Positions 1 through 12,340 of a stretch of 64,000 bases of DNA are shown here, one piece after another; the stretch's first letter is position 1, and every line of letters starts with the position of its first letter. Under the pieces are notes generated by a model. It did not search any database and was not told the origin of the DNA. It saw nothing but the letters and a program-made list of their open reading frames with translations. Made by a program: the position numbers and the translations under genes. The stretch covers positions 62,001 through 126,000 of the forward strand of contig WNNJ02003537.1 of assembly GCA_012934845.2 (NCBI GenBank). The letters run 5' to 3'. This stretch comes from Pomphorhynchus laevis (lineage: Eukaryota; Acanthocephala; Palaeacanthocephala; Echinorhynchida; Pomphorhynchidae).

Positions 1-528
1 CTGAAACTCTGCCATTTCGAGTGCTCGTGCTTTAGTGTATGCAACATCCATAGTAAGGTCGTTACATTCTAGTAGGCGCTGTCTGATAAAAGAGGATCAA
101 ATTTCGGACACAAATGCGTCGCGCATAATGAGGTTCTTGTGATCTGCTGCCGACACTGCCTTGAAAGTACAATCCTTGCTCAAGGTCTCTAGCGTTTCTA
201 GAAATTGATCGATTGTTTGGTCAGCGCTTTGTCTATGTGTGCTCAGTTTGTAACGCGCGAAAAGTACATTGCGAGGTTTAACGTATAGTTGCTCGAGCCT
301 TTTGATCGTTTCGTCGAAGGTATCGCATTCGCTGATGTAATTATATACTGTAGGTGATACCATATTAATTAACACTTCTATACGATCACCATCTTCCAGA
401 TCTTTAATTGAATCCATATACTTATTAAATCGGCGCTTCCAATGACCCCAAACCAAGGGTGCATCGACAGCGTTCGGATGAGCGGAAAACGCATCTGGCT
501 TGAAGACTTTGTCAATCGTTTGACCCAC
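1..528 (-). mobile_element. LTR-retroelement gag fossil (Ty3/gypsy-like), partial
   Basis: A minus-strand reading frame resembles the N-terminal gag region of Ty3/gypsy-type elements: an initiator Met, a tryptophan-rich WGHWKRRF stretch, and a helical region with DQTIDQFLETL. Similarity appears to continue to the window edge, so only the gag start is here and pol would lie outside. The copy is broken (about one break visible) and is treated as a fossil. No LTR can be recognised within the window. Age looks moderate, because the reading frame is still long. The family assignment rests on memory of gag-like proteins, not on a search. Confidence 0.55.
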
Positions 529-689
529 AACTGTTCAATAAATTGAACTATACGGGAGCTTTATTGAACAATCCACAACACGTAAATCTATCTGTTAAAG
601 CAAAGTAATAAGTTATTAGTAATTACAGGACAAGACAGTTCCAAAAGAATATGTTTCACTTATCTTAAATACGTAGCACAAATTTATTT
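529..689. other. AT-rich spacer
   Basis: No gene or repeat recognised. It may hold the 5' leader of the gag fossil, but no primer-binding site was identified. Confidence 0.4.
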
Positions 690-1250
690 TTTTTATTTAT
701 TTATAGTTCAGGTCTATAGCCAGATATCTGTTTTGACCCCTCACATATAATACAACAGAAATAATCAAAATATAAAAAACACTAAGATAACATAAAAATA
801 CACATTAGTAATTTTCGTCACAGAAACGATTAACACTACGGGAAGTTCGCCAGCCATGGAGTACGTTCGCAACATGATCCTTAATCGCCTTCCACATTGG
901 TATGTCATCGGCAAATGCAAAAATCTTACGTTTCAGCGAGCTGAATAGCTGGTTGACAAATATATTAAAAACAATGGGTCTATAAGAGATCCCTGCGGTC
1001 TTCGATAGTATAAGTACGAGAAGACACACGTCCTACTTGAACTCTAAATGATCTCATATGGAGAAAATCTCTGAGCCAGTAAAGAATTATCGAGTCAACA
1101 TTGTAAACCTCAAGATCAGCTAGCAACATCCCATGCTGAATCCTATCAAGTAATTTTAGAAGGTATGAATGAACTTCGTCAAAGCCTGCAGCAGATGTGA
1201 TAGGTAATCTAGACAGCTCATCATAAACGTCTTCAGCAGATATCAATATC
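690..1250 (-). mobile_element. CR1-like LINE fragment, RT remnant and 3' end
   Basis: Two minus-strand frames read as pieces of a LINE reverse transcriptase. The first (1246 to 980) has the start of the RT domain (SAAGFDEVHSYLLKLL), then jumps to a WLRDFLHMRSFRVQVG segment, which implies an internal deletion of the motif A region. The second (1029 to 805) has the catalytic box as FAFADD followed by MWKAI. The segment below 800 acts as the 3' UTR and contains a motif (GTGAGGGGTCAAAACAG on the minus strand) that recurs, slightly changed, in the 3' end of the plus-strand LINE at 1449-2810. It is therefore a broken copy of that same family. Confidence 0.75.
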
Positions 1251-1448
1251 GAAGTGTTATTTATGCAGACATTATGTTAGGAAGTAATATCACTATTACT
1301 ACCAAAATCTGTTGCTATAAAACTAGGGCTCAGTAATTGAATAACTTACTAATTAAATCATAATGTTATTTCTAAAATACAGATTTAACTGTTAAAGAAA
1401 AAAGTTTAATTTATTTAATTTATTTAATTTTTATAAAAGGCAATAAGG

Positions 1449-2810
1449 GCAATAAGTCTAACTAGTGTTGTATGCAAAGTGCTTGAGCGCATACTAAACA
1501 GGCGCATATATGATCATTTGAGTTCGCTGAGAATTCTCAATGATGCAAAGCATGGATTTCGCCCTCGGCGTTCATGTCTTACAAACTTATTACATGCTCG
1601 TGAAGTTTGGGTTGGACATGTTGCTAACGGGTACTGTATCGACGTATTATGTTTTGACTTTAATCGGGCTTTTGATGGGGTGCCCCACAAAATGCTAATT
1701 TCCACCCTTGAGTCTTACAAAGTCAATCGCTCCATTATAATCTGGATCTAAGATTTTCTTAAAGATAGATCCTTTGCTGTTCACGTATGTCAATATATAT
1801 CGTCTTATTGTCTTATCACCTCAGGAGTCCCACAAGGATCAGTCTTAGGTCCCTTGTTGGTTAACATATTTATAAATCAACTACTAGATTTAATTGAGGA
1901 GTGTAGTGTTTTAGCTTTTGCCGATGATGTAAAGGCATGGAAATTGATTAAAACCAACAAGGATCAAAATGATTTTCAAAATATCTTAAACATTGTTTAT
2001 CGATGATCCTTGAACACTGGAATCGTATTGAATATCAAAGTGTGCACATATGAGATTAGGTCATAGTAATGTGAGTCAAGAATATTTTATTGGCAACGAG
2101 TTTGTTGTTACCCCGCAGTCCATTCAGGATCTTGGTATAATTGTTCAAAACATTAAGAAAGCACGTGCTAACACTGATAGGATTAGTAAAGCAGCAAGAA
2201 AAATGACCTATATTGTTAAAAATTGCTTTAAAGACCCATATCCCGTTTGTGTTGTGCGTTTATATAATGCTCTTATAAGACCGATATTAGAATATGTGTC
2301 GCCAGCAGTCTTTTCGTGCACGCGTATAGAACTTGATCAATTAGAGCTCATAATTCGAAGGTTTACGAAATTATTTTCTCAGGTACGATATCTTCCCTAT
2401 GCGACATGATTAAAAAGTTTGAATATGCCGACATTGCGTGAAAAGTTCCATATTTTCGACCTTCTAGTTATGTATCGACTAATTAACGAAGATGAAAATT
2501 TTTCAGCAAATAGAGTTGAACTCAATGAACGGGATGAACGTAGAGGGCACTCGAAAGTATTGGTAGTACATGAGCACGGAAAATACCCTCGTCATTTCCG
2601 ACTGTTCCATCTAGCGGTGAATGTTTGGAATCGTCTTCTAGTTGATGTCATTGCGGTTCATACAGTCAATGAATTTAAATCCAATATTAATGGCTGCAAT
2701 ACCCATGATATATATACTGAATGATTTTTTTGATTTTTTTCTTGTATTAATTTGTTTTTATTTGTGAGCGGTCAAAACAGCCTTTAATAATAATTATCAT
2801 TAAATATTGA
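1449..2810 (+). mobile_element. CR1-like LINE, 3' half of ORF2 (reverse transcriptase), broken
   Basis: The translation starts in the RT domain (ISLTSVVCKVLERIL) and runs through GFRPRRSCLTNLL, the motif A region (DFNRAFDGVPH), motif B (SGVPQGSVLGPLL) and the active-site box LAFADDVKAW, then the thumb and C-terminal region to 2724. The endonuclease and ORF1 are missing, so the copy is 5' truncated, as is usual for LINEs. I count three in-frame stops (near 1749, 2003 and 2407) and one frameshift near 2045. The 3' UTR carries GTGAGCGGTCAAAACAG and ends in an AATAATAATTATCATT-like tail. It faces away from the related minus-strand copy at 690-1250, about 200 bp upstream. Confidence 0.82.
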
Positions 2811-3099
2811 AAAAGTTAAAAATATTTTATTTTAATATTTCTAACTTTAAAGGATAAAAATTTAAGATTTAAAAGGTATATGATAACATATTTAATTCAG
2901 GATGATAGATTTTTCTTCTTAAAAGTAGCTAATTTTTTAATTATTCAAAATTATGTAAATACTACGGAGACATTAAATAATAACGCAGGTCGCGATATAT
3001 TTTTAAAGTAAAAAATCAATCAAAGTAAGTGTGAAGTATAATTTTTAAGTACATACGTAAATTTAAATAGTTAGGTCTAAAGTACATTATATGTAATTT
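2811..3099. other. AT-rich spacer
   Basis: No feature recognised. Confidence 0.4.
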
Positions 3100-3139
3100 T
3101 AGATTTTTTTATTAAATTGTAATATTATCATCAGAATCG

Positions 3140-3490
3140 GCAATTCTTTCGTGTTATTTTATGACCTACTATTTCTATTTCCTGTTTCTTGCTAAATCAA
3201 ACATTGTGAAAGGAAAGCGCACACACATTCGTACAGGAATTAGCTTTCTCATTCTCCCCGATTTTCGTGCTACGTCAAAACTAAAAATTTCGATTCACGA
3301 TTCTTTCGTGTTCTATTATATGCCTCTCTTCTCGTTCTGCTTCATAATGTGCAAGCATTTTTCCTCTCCTGAGTAGATCGTGTTTTCTTTACGTATTGCT
3401 TGCTGTCTGTTAGTAAGTAATTGCACTGATCCAGCGAAAAGGGATTTTGTCAGTGCGCAGCGATGATGTGAACGTTGACGTTGCACTGCT
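3140..3490 (+). promoter_or_regulatory. Possible promoter/5' UTR region
   Basis: This stretch has mixed base composition between strongly AT-rich flanks, with pyrimidine-rich tracts and more CpG than its surroundings. It lies directly before a short open frame that ends in a consensus splice donor. No convincing TATA box or initiator can be assigned. The call is inferred from composition and position only. Confidence 0.25.
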
Positions 3491-3561
3491 ATGCCGAACA
3501 AGAATAAGGAGCAAGGAGGTCACACGGGATTGCTGCGGGCGATACGAAGTGTCGATGGCAA
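3491..3561 (+). CDS. Candidate first coding exon of an unidentified gene
   Basis: An ATG opens 23 codons (MPNKNKEQGGHTGLLRAI, then RSVDGK) and the frame meets a perfect GTAAGT donor at 3562, leaving phase 2. Codons are GC-balanced, unlike the AT-rich surroundings. I cannot identify the protein. The nearest downstream acceptor tied to a gene is at 12326, but joining there puts the RRM gene out of frame, so this could be a separate gene, an exon with a small upstream ORF, or a chance frame. Confidence 0.3.
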
Positions 3562-3779
3562 GTAAGTTTATCTAATCGGGTTTTTGTTGTAAATGAGCAT
3601 TCGAAAATTTTGAGTTTAAGTCACTCATCAAATAGTTTTAGTGAAGAATGTGGTAGGGCCAACAATGGCCCGAGAAATGCCGTTACAAAGAGAATGTATT
3701 AGGCATTGTAAACTCAATTATATCCGGAATGAGTCGACGCAACAAGCAAATGTTACGATTTCTCACCATTAATTTCATC

Positions 3780-4590
3780 AACGATATGAAAATATGAGAA
3801 TTTATGTTCAAAGATTAAATTTAAATTGTAAATAAATTTGCAATTTAATTAAATATACATAAAAATAAATTAAATTTTACAATTAAATAAAAGTATAAAT
3901 TAAATATTAATGAAATTAAAATATTAAATTTAATTTTGCAATTAAGTAAAAGTTAAAATATAAATGCAATATTAATTAAATTGATTAAAATATTAAAATA
4001 AATTTAAATATAAATTGTACATTTAAATAAATATAAATTTAAATTAAATATTAACTTAAAATATTAAATTAAATTTGATTTAAAAATTAAATAAAAGCTG
4101 AAATATTAATTAAATATTAATTTAATTAATTAAAATATTTAAATAAATTTAAATATAAATTGTACATTTAAATATAAATTAAAATTAAATTTTAATTACA
4201 ATATTATTATAATTTTAAATTATTTAAATTTTACAATTAAATATGAATTTTAATTTTAATTTAATATTAATTAAAATATTAGCCTGAATTGTATTATTAA
4301 ATATAAATCGAAATATAAATTAAATATTTATTACAATATTAGAATAAATTCAATGTAAATTTTACAATCAAATATAAATTAAAATATAAATTAATTAATA
4401 AAATATTAAAATAAATTGATATAACTTGAATTGTAAATTTAATATTGATTGAATATTTACATGAATTTAAATATGAATTTTACAATTAAATATGAATTTT
4501 GTTTAAATTAAATATTGAAATATTAGAATATACTAATATATTGAAATATATTAGTATTTTGAATATTAAAATAATGATATTAATATAAAA
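3780..4590. repeat. AT-rich low-complexity tract (5' side of RTE insert)
   Basis: About 800 bp built almost only from short permutations of AAATATTAAATTAAAT-like words, with no coding potential. The same word style resumes after 5573, so the tract looks split by the LINE insertion between them. Confidence 0.75.
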
Positions 4591-5573
4591 ATAATGATGC
4601 TGCTCTACGCGAATATTAAAAGTCGGGTTCTAAGCGCAGCTGGAATGTCACAGCCATTTCAAATATCAGTGGGGGTCCATCAAGGAAGTGCTCTCTCACC
4701 GGCATTATTCAACACAGTTATGAACGCTATAACGCGTGATATCCAAAAGTCGATTCCATATACCATTCTTTACGCTGACGATGTCTGGCTGGCGGCGGAC
4801 AACAAAAAGGACCTGGAGGAATCAACTACTGTATGGAATAACCGACTCGCACAATACGGACTACGACTTAATCTAGACAAGACCAAATACCTCACAACAG
4901 ACCCACATGAAAGTGACACCATCAATATTAATGGCTTTGACCTGAGACGAACGTAACGGTTCAAGTACCTCAGAACCACACTCTCAGCAGCGGCGACGTG
5001 ACTTATGAAGTCAATGTACGAATAAGCTCAGCGTGGACAAAATGGCGAGCGACGACAGGTGTTTTATGTGACCGTCGCATCAAGGATCACCTGAAATCAA
5101 AGATCTACCGCTTAATCATTCGCCCTGTGGCTATGTACGGCACAGAGTGCTTGCCTATTACCAAGGCAGCGGAACGACGCTTTGCGGTCATGGAGACTAA
5201 AATGCTGCGGTGGATAAGCGGAATTACCCGGTATGTTCACGTGAGAATTATGGACATCCTCCGAAGATACGGCGTCGCCCCTATCGTTAATAAAATGCAA
5301 GGGGCCAGACTCCGGTGGTACGGCCACGTGTTGCGGAGTGAAAATTATTCCCTTGCAAAGACCGCCTTAAAGTATGAGATCATAGGCAAACGCCCGAGAG
5401 GTCGACCCAAGCACCGATGGTTAGATGGCCTTCACACAGATCTCAAGGCAGCTGGACTTCACCCAGACCAAGCCGAAAATAGAGCGAAATGGAGGGCTAA
5501 ATCTCACATAGCCGACCCTGCCTCAAAGCGGGACAGGCTGAAGAATAAGAAGAAGATATTTATTGAATTATAA
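4591..5573 (+). mobile_element. RTE-clade LINE, 3' part of reverse transcriptase
   Basis: The translation begins inside the RT domain and shows motif B (GVHQGSALSPALFN), the catalytic ILYADDVWL box, and RTE-type C-terminal signatures: RLIIRPVAMYGTEC, MLRWISG, RLRWYGHVLR and RPRGRPKHRWLD, ending at 5573. These are hallmarks of RTE/BovB-like ORF2 proteins. The endonuclease and N-terminal RT are missing, so the copy is 5' truncated at about 4591. One TAA near 4954 and one frameshift near 4990 interrupt it; otherwise the C-terminal 190 codons are open. GC content jumps sharply at both borders. The 3' end runs into an A-rich AAGAATAAGAAGAAG tail. Confidence 0.88.
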
Positions 5574-8500
5574 ATTAAATATTGATTAAAATATTAAGAT
5601 GAATTTAAATTATGTAAATTTTGTAAATTAAATATTGAAATATTAGAATATACTGAAATAAATAAAAATTTTTCAATTTAATATAAATTAAATCTAATAT
5701 TTCTATTTATATTTAATGATGTATCTTTGATTCCGCAATAAAATCAACTTGATAGAAGTATTAATTATTAATATAAATATTATATAATTAGGATACTTAA
5801 TTACTATAATTGAAATTATTATTTGAACCAATTATTTTAAATTTGTCTTTCATTAAAATTTTGAAATTAAATGATTTAAAATTTGTCTTAGTCGACTCTG
5901 ATTTATTTTTGAATTTTAGTTCAGTCAATTGATTTAATCTATTTAAAAAAATTTTTAACTTTAATAATTTATAAAAAATCTGGTTTTTATCTATGATTTT
6001 AATATTTTAAAATAATTTAATTTTTTTTCTAATAAAATTTTATAATTCTAAAAAAATTATTATTATTAATTTATTATTTCTATTTTTAATTAAATGAAAT
6101 TATTTTATCATTATTAATTAATAATTTAAATATAATATTGGATTTTTATCTTATCACTTAACAATCGTTTATCGTCTCCTTTGATTTAATTTAAGAATTT
6201 TAATATTTAGTAATAATAAAGATTATTGATAAAATCAATTTATTATTAGATTTTTAACGCAATGCTCGTCAACCTTGATTTCATCTGTTTATTTTATTAT
6301 TATTAATTTTTTAATTATTAATTATAATTTTAATAAATATAAACTAATTAATTATTAAATAATCTTTTCTTAACCACCACATATTTTTTAAAATTTAATT
6401 AAAATCGAATTAATTTTAAGATTTTATTTAAATGAATTTTATTAATTTCATTGAACTGATAGATTGGAAGTAAATTCGCATCAGGATTGTGTGATGAAAC
6501 TCTTTTGACAAAGCGTCTCTGTTCATATAGAATATCTGAACAGACGCATATCGGATATTCTTATTGAATATCTGATAAAACGTAGCTTATAGCAGTTTGC
6601 CTAATCGTTGATATTGTCAATAGATAAGTGCTATTTTATAAAAACATTAAATAGCAGATATCTGTAAATTATTTTTCTTTTTGCCTGTTCCGTTTCAGAA
6701 ATTTGATAGCTTTATCGCGTAATTCCAGATTTATGGTCTCAGTTAACTGATTTGATATATGGCAGGGTATTTTCGCGTTCATTCGGTATCAAATTTGATC
6801 GTTTTTGATATTTACTTTAAGGCTGGATATCAGCGATTCTTTTTATTCTAAAATTAAAGACGACTCTACCATTTGTAGAAACGTCAACTCAACATTTCTC
6901 AACATTTTCACGTTTTCGTAAAAATGAGCAATTGAAAAGTAGAGCGTTCATTTGAAGTTATCGGCATTCATATATTTCTAAACATAATTTTATAATAATC
7001 TTTTTATTTTTCACGTTAAGCTTGAATGACAACTTTTAATATGTGCAGACAGTGAAATTAAGTGAATTTTTGATTTGTAAAGCATTGGCAAATTACATCT
7101 AAATCTGTCCGTAGTAGAGAAAATGCATTTGCCTTTATTTCGAGAATGACCTTAAGCTGCTCAAAGTCACAGCGACTGACAGTCAATTTCGAAACACAAT
7201 CTGGATGTTTCTACTTTACGATGCAATTTAAAGGATCTACAATTTAATCGAACACTAATTGCGACGTAATCTTATAGAGTTATGTCTTGTTGCTTACCAA
7301 ATATGTTTGGTTAGTTCTCGTACTCGATATCAGAACTGCAATGTAATCTCTCAGCGTAATATTTCAGAGTAATTTCGTTGACATTCGCTGAGTCACTGAA
7401 TACTCCATTGTCGTATACTGTAATTTCTAGACGTTTCCTTTATCTCGTCAAAATGGAAATCATGTGCTTTTTCAGCTAAACTCTTGTGAATATTGGATTT
7501 GCTACTTTTGAAAGCATGAATCTGCAAGATCGTATAAGCGAGAAGACGTAATTTCGCTCATTAAAAGCAATAGTTTTTACGTGACAGCAACGATTTCGAT
7601 AATAATACTACGATTTACTATTTTCGATACGATGAACAGATCACCAAATGGCATGTCAAAAGTAATCAACTATTGCATTTGACGAGTTTCAGAAATCTCT
7701 GTTTTGTTACAGTCTCAAAAAGACTGCTTATGGGAGAAAACATCACTAGGACTGCGTCTAGGTGGACAGAAAGCATCTAGAGAATCGCATTTCTGTTTTC
7801 TGTAAATCGTTATTCGTAATTTTAAACAGCTACGCATCATCTATTGCCATTTGACATTCAAAAATTCATGAAATATTTTTAAAGTCATTCATTTCGTCTA
7901 AATGAAATGGGAAAGGGATATTGTGAATGAGATTCAAATTCTAATGACTTACAGATCAAATATGCTGATTTGTGTCATCCATTTCGTATTAAGGGATGTT
8001 AAAATTTTTAGATCGGATTTCGAAATGATCGCGATTTATTGCAACGCTATGCTCTTAAAGTGCGACGATTCAAAGTATCGATAAAACGCAGGTTAGTTCA
8101 TATTAAATAATGCCTAATTGAACAGTTTATCTACCGTTTTAAATAATTGAATTTTATGAATTTGAAAATCACATCATTTATTAGATATTTAATTTGTTTA
8201 TGCCTAAACTTTAATTCAAGAAAATATTTCTATTCTATAGAGCACATTTTGACGAAAAACTTATTATATTCCATAAAGTCCCAATTGACTAATGTATTAA
8301 ATCAAAAATATTATAAATTCTAGGTTTGCAAATCTAATATATTTCTTGTATATTATATTTGTATTATATATATTATATTAAAATATATATAATTATATTT
8401 TAATAACATGTATTATATATTATATATTAGTTATATATTTCTATAGTATTAGTTATATATAATATATTTCTACGTCATTAATCACTTATCGACGTAAAAC

Positions 8501-11500
8501 TTTAATCAAAAATATAAATAAATATTGGGTTTGATTAATTTACATATTTTTAAATATGTTTAATAAATTAAAAATTTGTAAAATATAATCTTAAAATATA
8601 ATATTATAATATATGAGTATTATATAATCATATAATACTTTTATGATTTGTAGATTATGATACAATTTATTAATTATTTTAATTTTGAAAAATTAGAATT
8701 ATAAAAATTAATAATTAATATCTTAATAATTAAAATTTTATATCTAAAGTATCATTTTTTATATATAAATTTTTAGATAAACTAAAGTAAATGTATTTCT
8801 GCTTGCTGCTAATGTAACATATCTAATCTTTATTAATAAAAATTTAAAGTTTATTTTAATGAATTTAAGTCAAGACTTTTAAATATAATATAATTCCATA
8901 AAGCACGTATCGACTAAAATATATACTGGGTTTGCAAATATAATATATTTCTCGTAAAGTAATAATTTTATTAATTATATAATATTATATCTATCTTATT
9001 AAGCCTTTATCGACGTAAAACTTTAATCAAAAATATAAATAAATATTGGGTTTGCAAATAAAATACATCTTGTATAGGTTAATTATATATAATATTTATT
9101 ATATACTTTTATATTATATTTCGCTTAATATCACAAATTAGTGTATAAATTATGAATGATTCGTCATGAACATTGTGAGATCTAACACTATATGATATAA
9201 AGTACATGGATAAATGTTTGTATGATGACTTTTATTCCATAAAATGGGTAAAATAGTTACCGTTAAAAAACCAAGAAAAGGTTTTTTATTAATGTTATAA
9301 TTACCTTATCATAGCCTTATCTAGACGTTCATTTGCGCTCTTGCAAATAATAATCTAATTATTATTTAATTTACGATTCAATTAAAATAGTATTTTTTCA
9401 AATATTTAGCTTAAAAATTTGATAACTTGAAAATTTAAAAATATAAAATGATTGTTAATTGAATTGAATATTTTTAAAAATATTTAAAATAATTATGTAA
9501 CTATAAAGGTAAAATAATAACTTTATTAAATCTATCTAAAGTGAGTTTTTAACAAAAAGTTCTAGTTAACTCAGTAATGTATGAAATTTTAATAATTAAA
9601 TTGCAGTAAATTTGCAATTTAAGTAAATTATCTAACGTAATTGTAGTTAGGGAATCTTAAAGAAGAGTTTGAATTCTTATATATTATTCTTTTTAAATTA
9701 ATAGAATATTCTATTAATACAAAATTCGATTGTGTATTATTTTATAGTGTATCGATTTATATTCTGCTATGCTGCAATTATTGGCTTTTGCGTAGAAAAT
9801 AGTTTCATATTTGCTCTTTAGGCAATTTATTAATATAATAAACTAATTTTTATGCTCATTTTAAATAAAATTATATAATTATATTATAATAAAATTGATA
9901 AAATCTTAACTAAAATATAATAATACATTTTTACATGAAATGTATTAATAAATACATCGTAGATGGCATCTTATTATGGCATTATTGTCGGTCGCGTACC
10001 TAAACCGATAAAATGCTGCCTTTGTATTCTACAAACTCCTACGATAGTATACATACTATCGTAGTGTAACGTACTCCTACGATAATAAGATACATTGAAA
10101 TTACAAGTTCTGATCTGCATTTTAGCTCATGTCGTACTATGTAATACTGTGTAGTAAAATAGCCTCCGTTGTAAGTTACTTGCTGCAAATCGGATTCTTT
10201 ATTCGTTGTAGCTTCATCAGATCTCTCGTATGTCATGTAGTCTCGATTTCAATTAAAAGTTTAATAATCTAATTTTTAATCATTTATAATTTGTATAAAT
10301 TAATGCATACTATAATCTTTTTTGATTTAGGCATTTTAATATCTCACACATTTGTCCCCAAGTTGTTGATGATGATGAATTGAAGACAATATACTGAAAA
10401 TTAAACAGAATATTCAACATACATACACATACATACGTGATTACACAGCAATATACTGAGATATGAGAAAGTGAATTGGGTGACGAATTAATCAATCATT
10501 TAAATGTCTGATGTTGCTCTGTCGACAATGAAATAAACAATAAATCCAGATAATTCGAGGACAGGAATAATATTTAATTTTATAATATTAATGACTGATT
10601 ATTAAAAATATTAAAGAGTTTAATTTGTTTATTATTTAAAATAAGATAACCCGCGTTGTTTTCTTTAAATATAAGCCCTTATAGAAACGGCCGAGGTTTG
10701 TAAATTTTAATATTCTGATACTCGCTGCAGTCAACAGCGAGCTTTTAAACAGTGACATCTTTGTCGAAATTTTCTCTTCAATTTTTGAGTCTGTTATGCA
10801 AATCCAACGATATTAGCATGCGACAGTATGGCTTTGGACAAATCCTAGTTCATTTTCCGGTGTACATCTTGATTAAGATACGGTCATCCTGATTCTGTAA
10901 ATACACTGTATTTCCCTGTAATTATTCATACTTAAATGACTATTTCCGAACTATTTCAAAATTTGTAGCTGAACTTTCCTGAGTCCTTCTTTTTGTTCGA
11001 TACTTTAATTATAACAAAGAGCAATTTGACCAAGTGGCTAAAGATTTTGAATGTAGCTCTACGAATTTTTTATCCGAAAATCGAATTGTCCGATATTCCG
11101 TGATCGAATTGAAATTTGTCAAATAGCATTTCTCTGTTCTTGTCCACAAAGATGTCATTGATTTAAATTAATTTTATCTGATCTAATATATTAGTCATTA
11201 CATTTTAGGTACAATGTAGCTGATGAATTAAATATTCATTATTAATGTAACGGTTTGTAATTTTTGTGACTACTAAATTCAACATATTTGATAGCGACGT
11301 AAGTTTAACTTGAATTTTTTTAATTTGTCGCAGCATTTGGCTGCTTTAACGATAATATTTGGGGAATTTCACATTAAATTTCCCAATATTTGAAATATAT
11401 TATAAATTGTTGGCTTGAAAATAAGATCTAAATCTAATTTGTGTCGACTAAATTCTAACTTATAATAGGTTTTAAAATCAGTATAAAGTTTATTCTGAAA

Positions 11501-12310
11501 AAATAATGTATTACATTTTAAATATCTGTTAAACATAAAATGATAAAAGATTTTTGTCATATTCGTGCCGATAATAAATCAAATTTCAATTCTCTTAAGT
11601 TACTTGTGTGATTAAGGACTGAATTGTGGATATGCATTAAGTTGTTTATTGACATTTATTAGGTTTGCCTTGATTATTCCTATCGACAATAGGTGTTTTG
11701 TGTGACTTAATTGTTGATCAGCAGACTAGCAAATGTTTTGCCAAACTATTCAGTGACGCGTAATCAATTATTTGCCTTTAGATTCTATCGACTCGCAAAA
11801 GTTGATTCGAATCCAAAGTGTTTGAAACGTCAAATGCTAATAGCCATGGGCTAATCACTACAATTCATTTGCTAGTCTATTGATTGAAATCGCACAACTG
11901 AGTTTTCAAAGCAACCTGATGTTATGGTCGATCGTATTAATTAATAATTGAACAATAATTTATTTCGAGATAACCTTCATTTATATGTAGCATGGAATAA
12001 GCTCTAATAGTTTAATACTAAATATATGACATGTACAGTACATTGAATAATATTTTTTATTTTTGATATAATAAATGTTCTAACGTATTTTATTTTTCGA
12101 TTTTTTAATAATATTAAATATTTCTTTAAAAAAATTAATTTTAACTTTAATATATAATACACCCGAACTGTTCACACAGTACAAATAACCGTCGGTTAAC
12201 AACGCTCATGATATGCTGTGTTTTTGTATCATTTCTTCGCTAACGCAATCTTTAATAAAATAATTGCGAGTATTTGTTATGTAACTTATGTTTTAAAATG
12301 TATAGATATG
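5574..12310. other. Intergenic AT-rich DNA
   Basis: The part to 6450 continues the AT-rich low-complexity words. From 6450 to 8090 and from 10500 to 12300 composition is more even, but no ORF resembles a known protein. From 8330 to 9130 there are AT-rich partly repeated blocks; for example, a TCGACGTAAAACTTTAATC segment occurs near 8490 and near 9010. Small inverted repeats lie at 6513-6547 and 10039-10064. The frames at 7902-8084, 10039-10495 and 11369-11560 look like chance openings. An unseen intron of the downstream gene may lie here. Confidence 0.5.
10039..10064. repeat. Perfect 12-bp-arm palindrome
   Basis: CTACGATAGTAT and its exact reverse complement flank a 2-base spacer (AC). A half copy of the motif (CTACGATAATA) follows at about 10077. 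Role unknown; it could be a protein-binding site or a foldback remnant. Confidence 0.7.
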
Positions 12311-12326
12311 TTACTTTAAATTCTAG
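12311..12326 (+). promoter_or_regulatory. Probable splice acceptor before the RRM gene start
   Basis: TTACTTTAAATTCTAG is a good acceptor lying 14 bases before the ATG at 12341. It suggests either an upstream 5' UTR exon or a trans-splice leader site. The two cannot be told apart from this sequence. Confidence 0.45.
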
Positions 12327-12340
12327 AGATCTACTGTATC

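Noticed and set aside
7902-8084. 60-codon ORF
   Set aside because: No recognisable domain, no splice or promoter context; the length is expected by chance in this much sequence.
11740-11830. tRNA gene suggested by a GATTCGAATCC B-box-like word
   Set aside because: No matching A-box, acceptor stem or anticodon arm could be formed around it.
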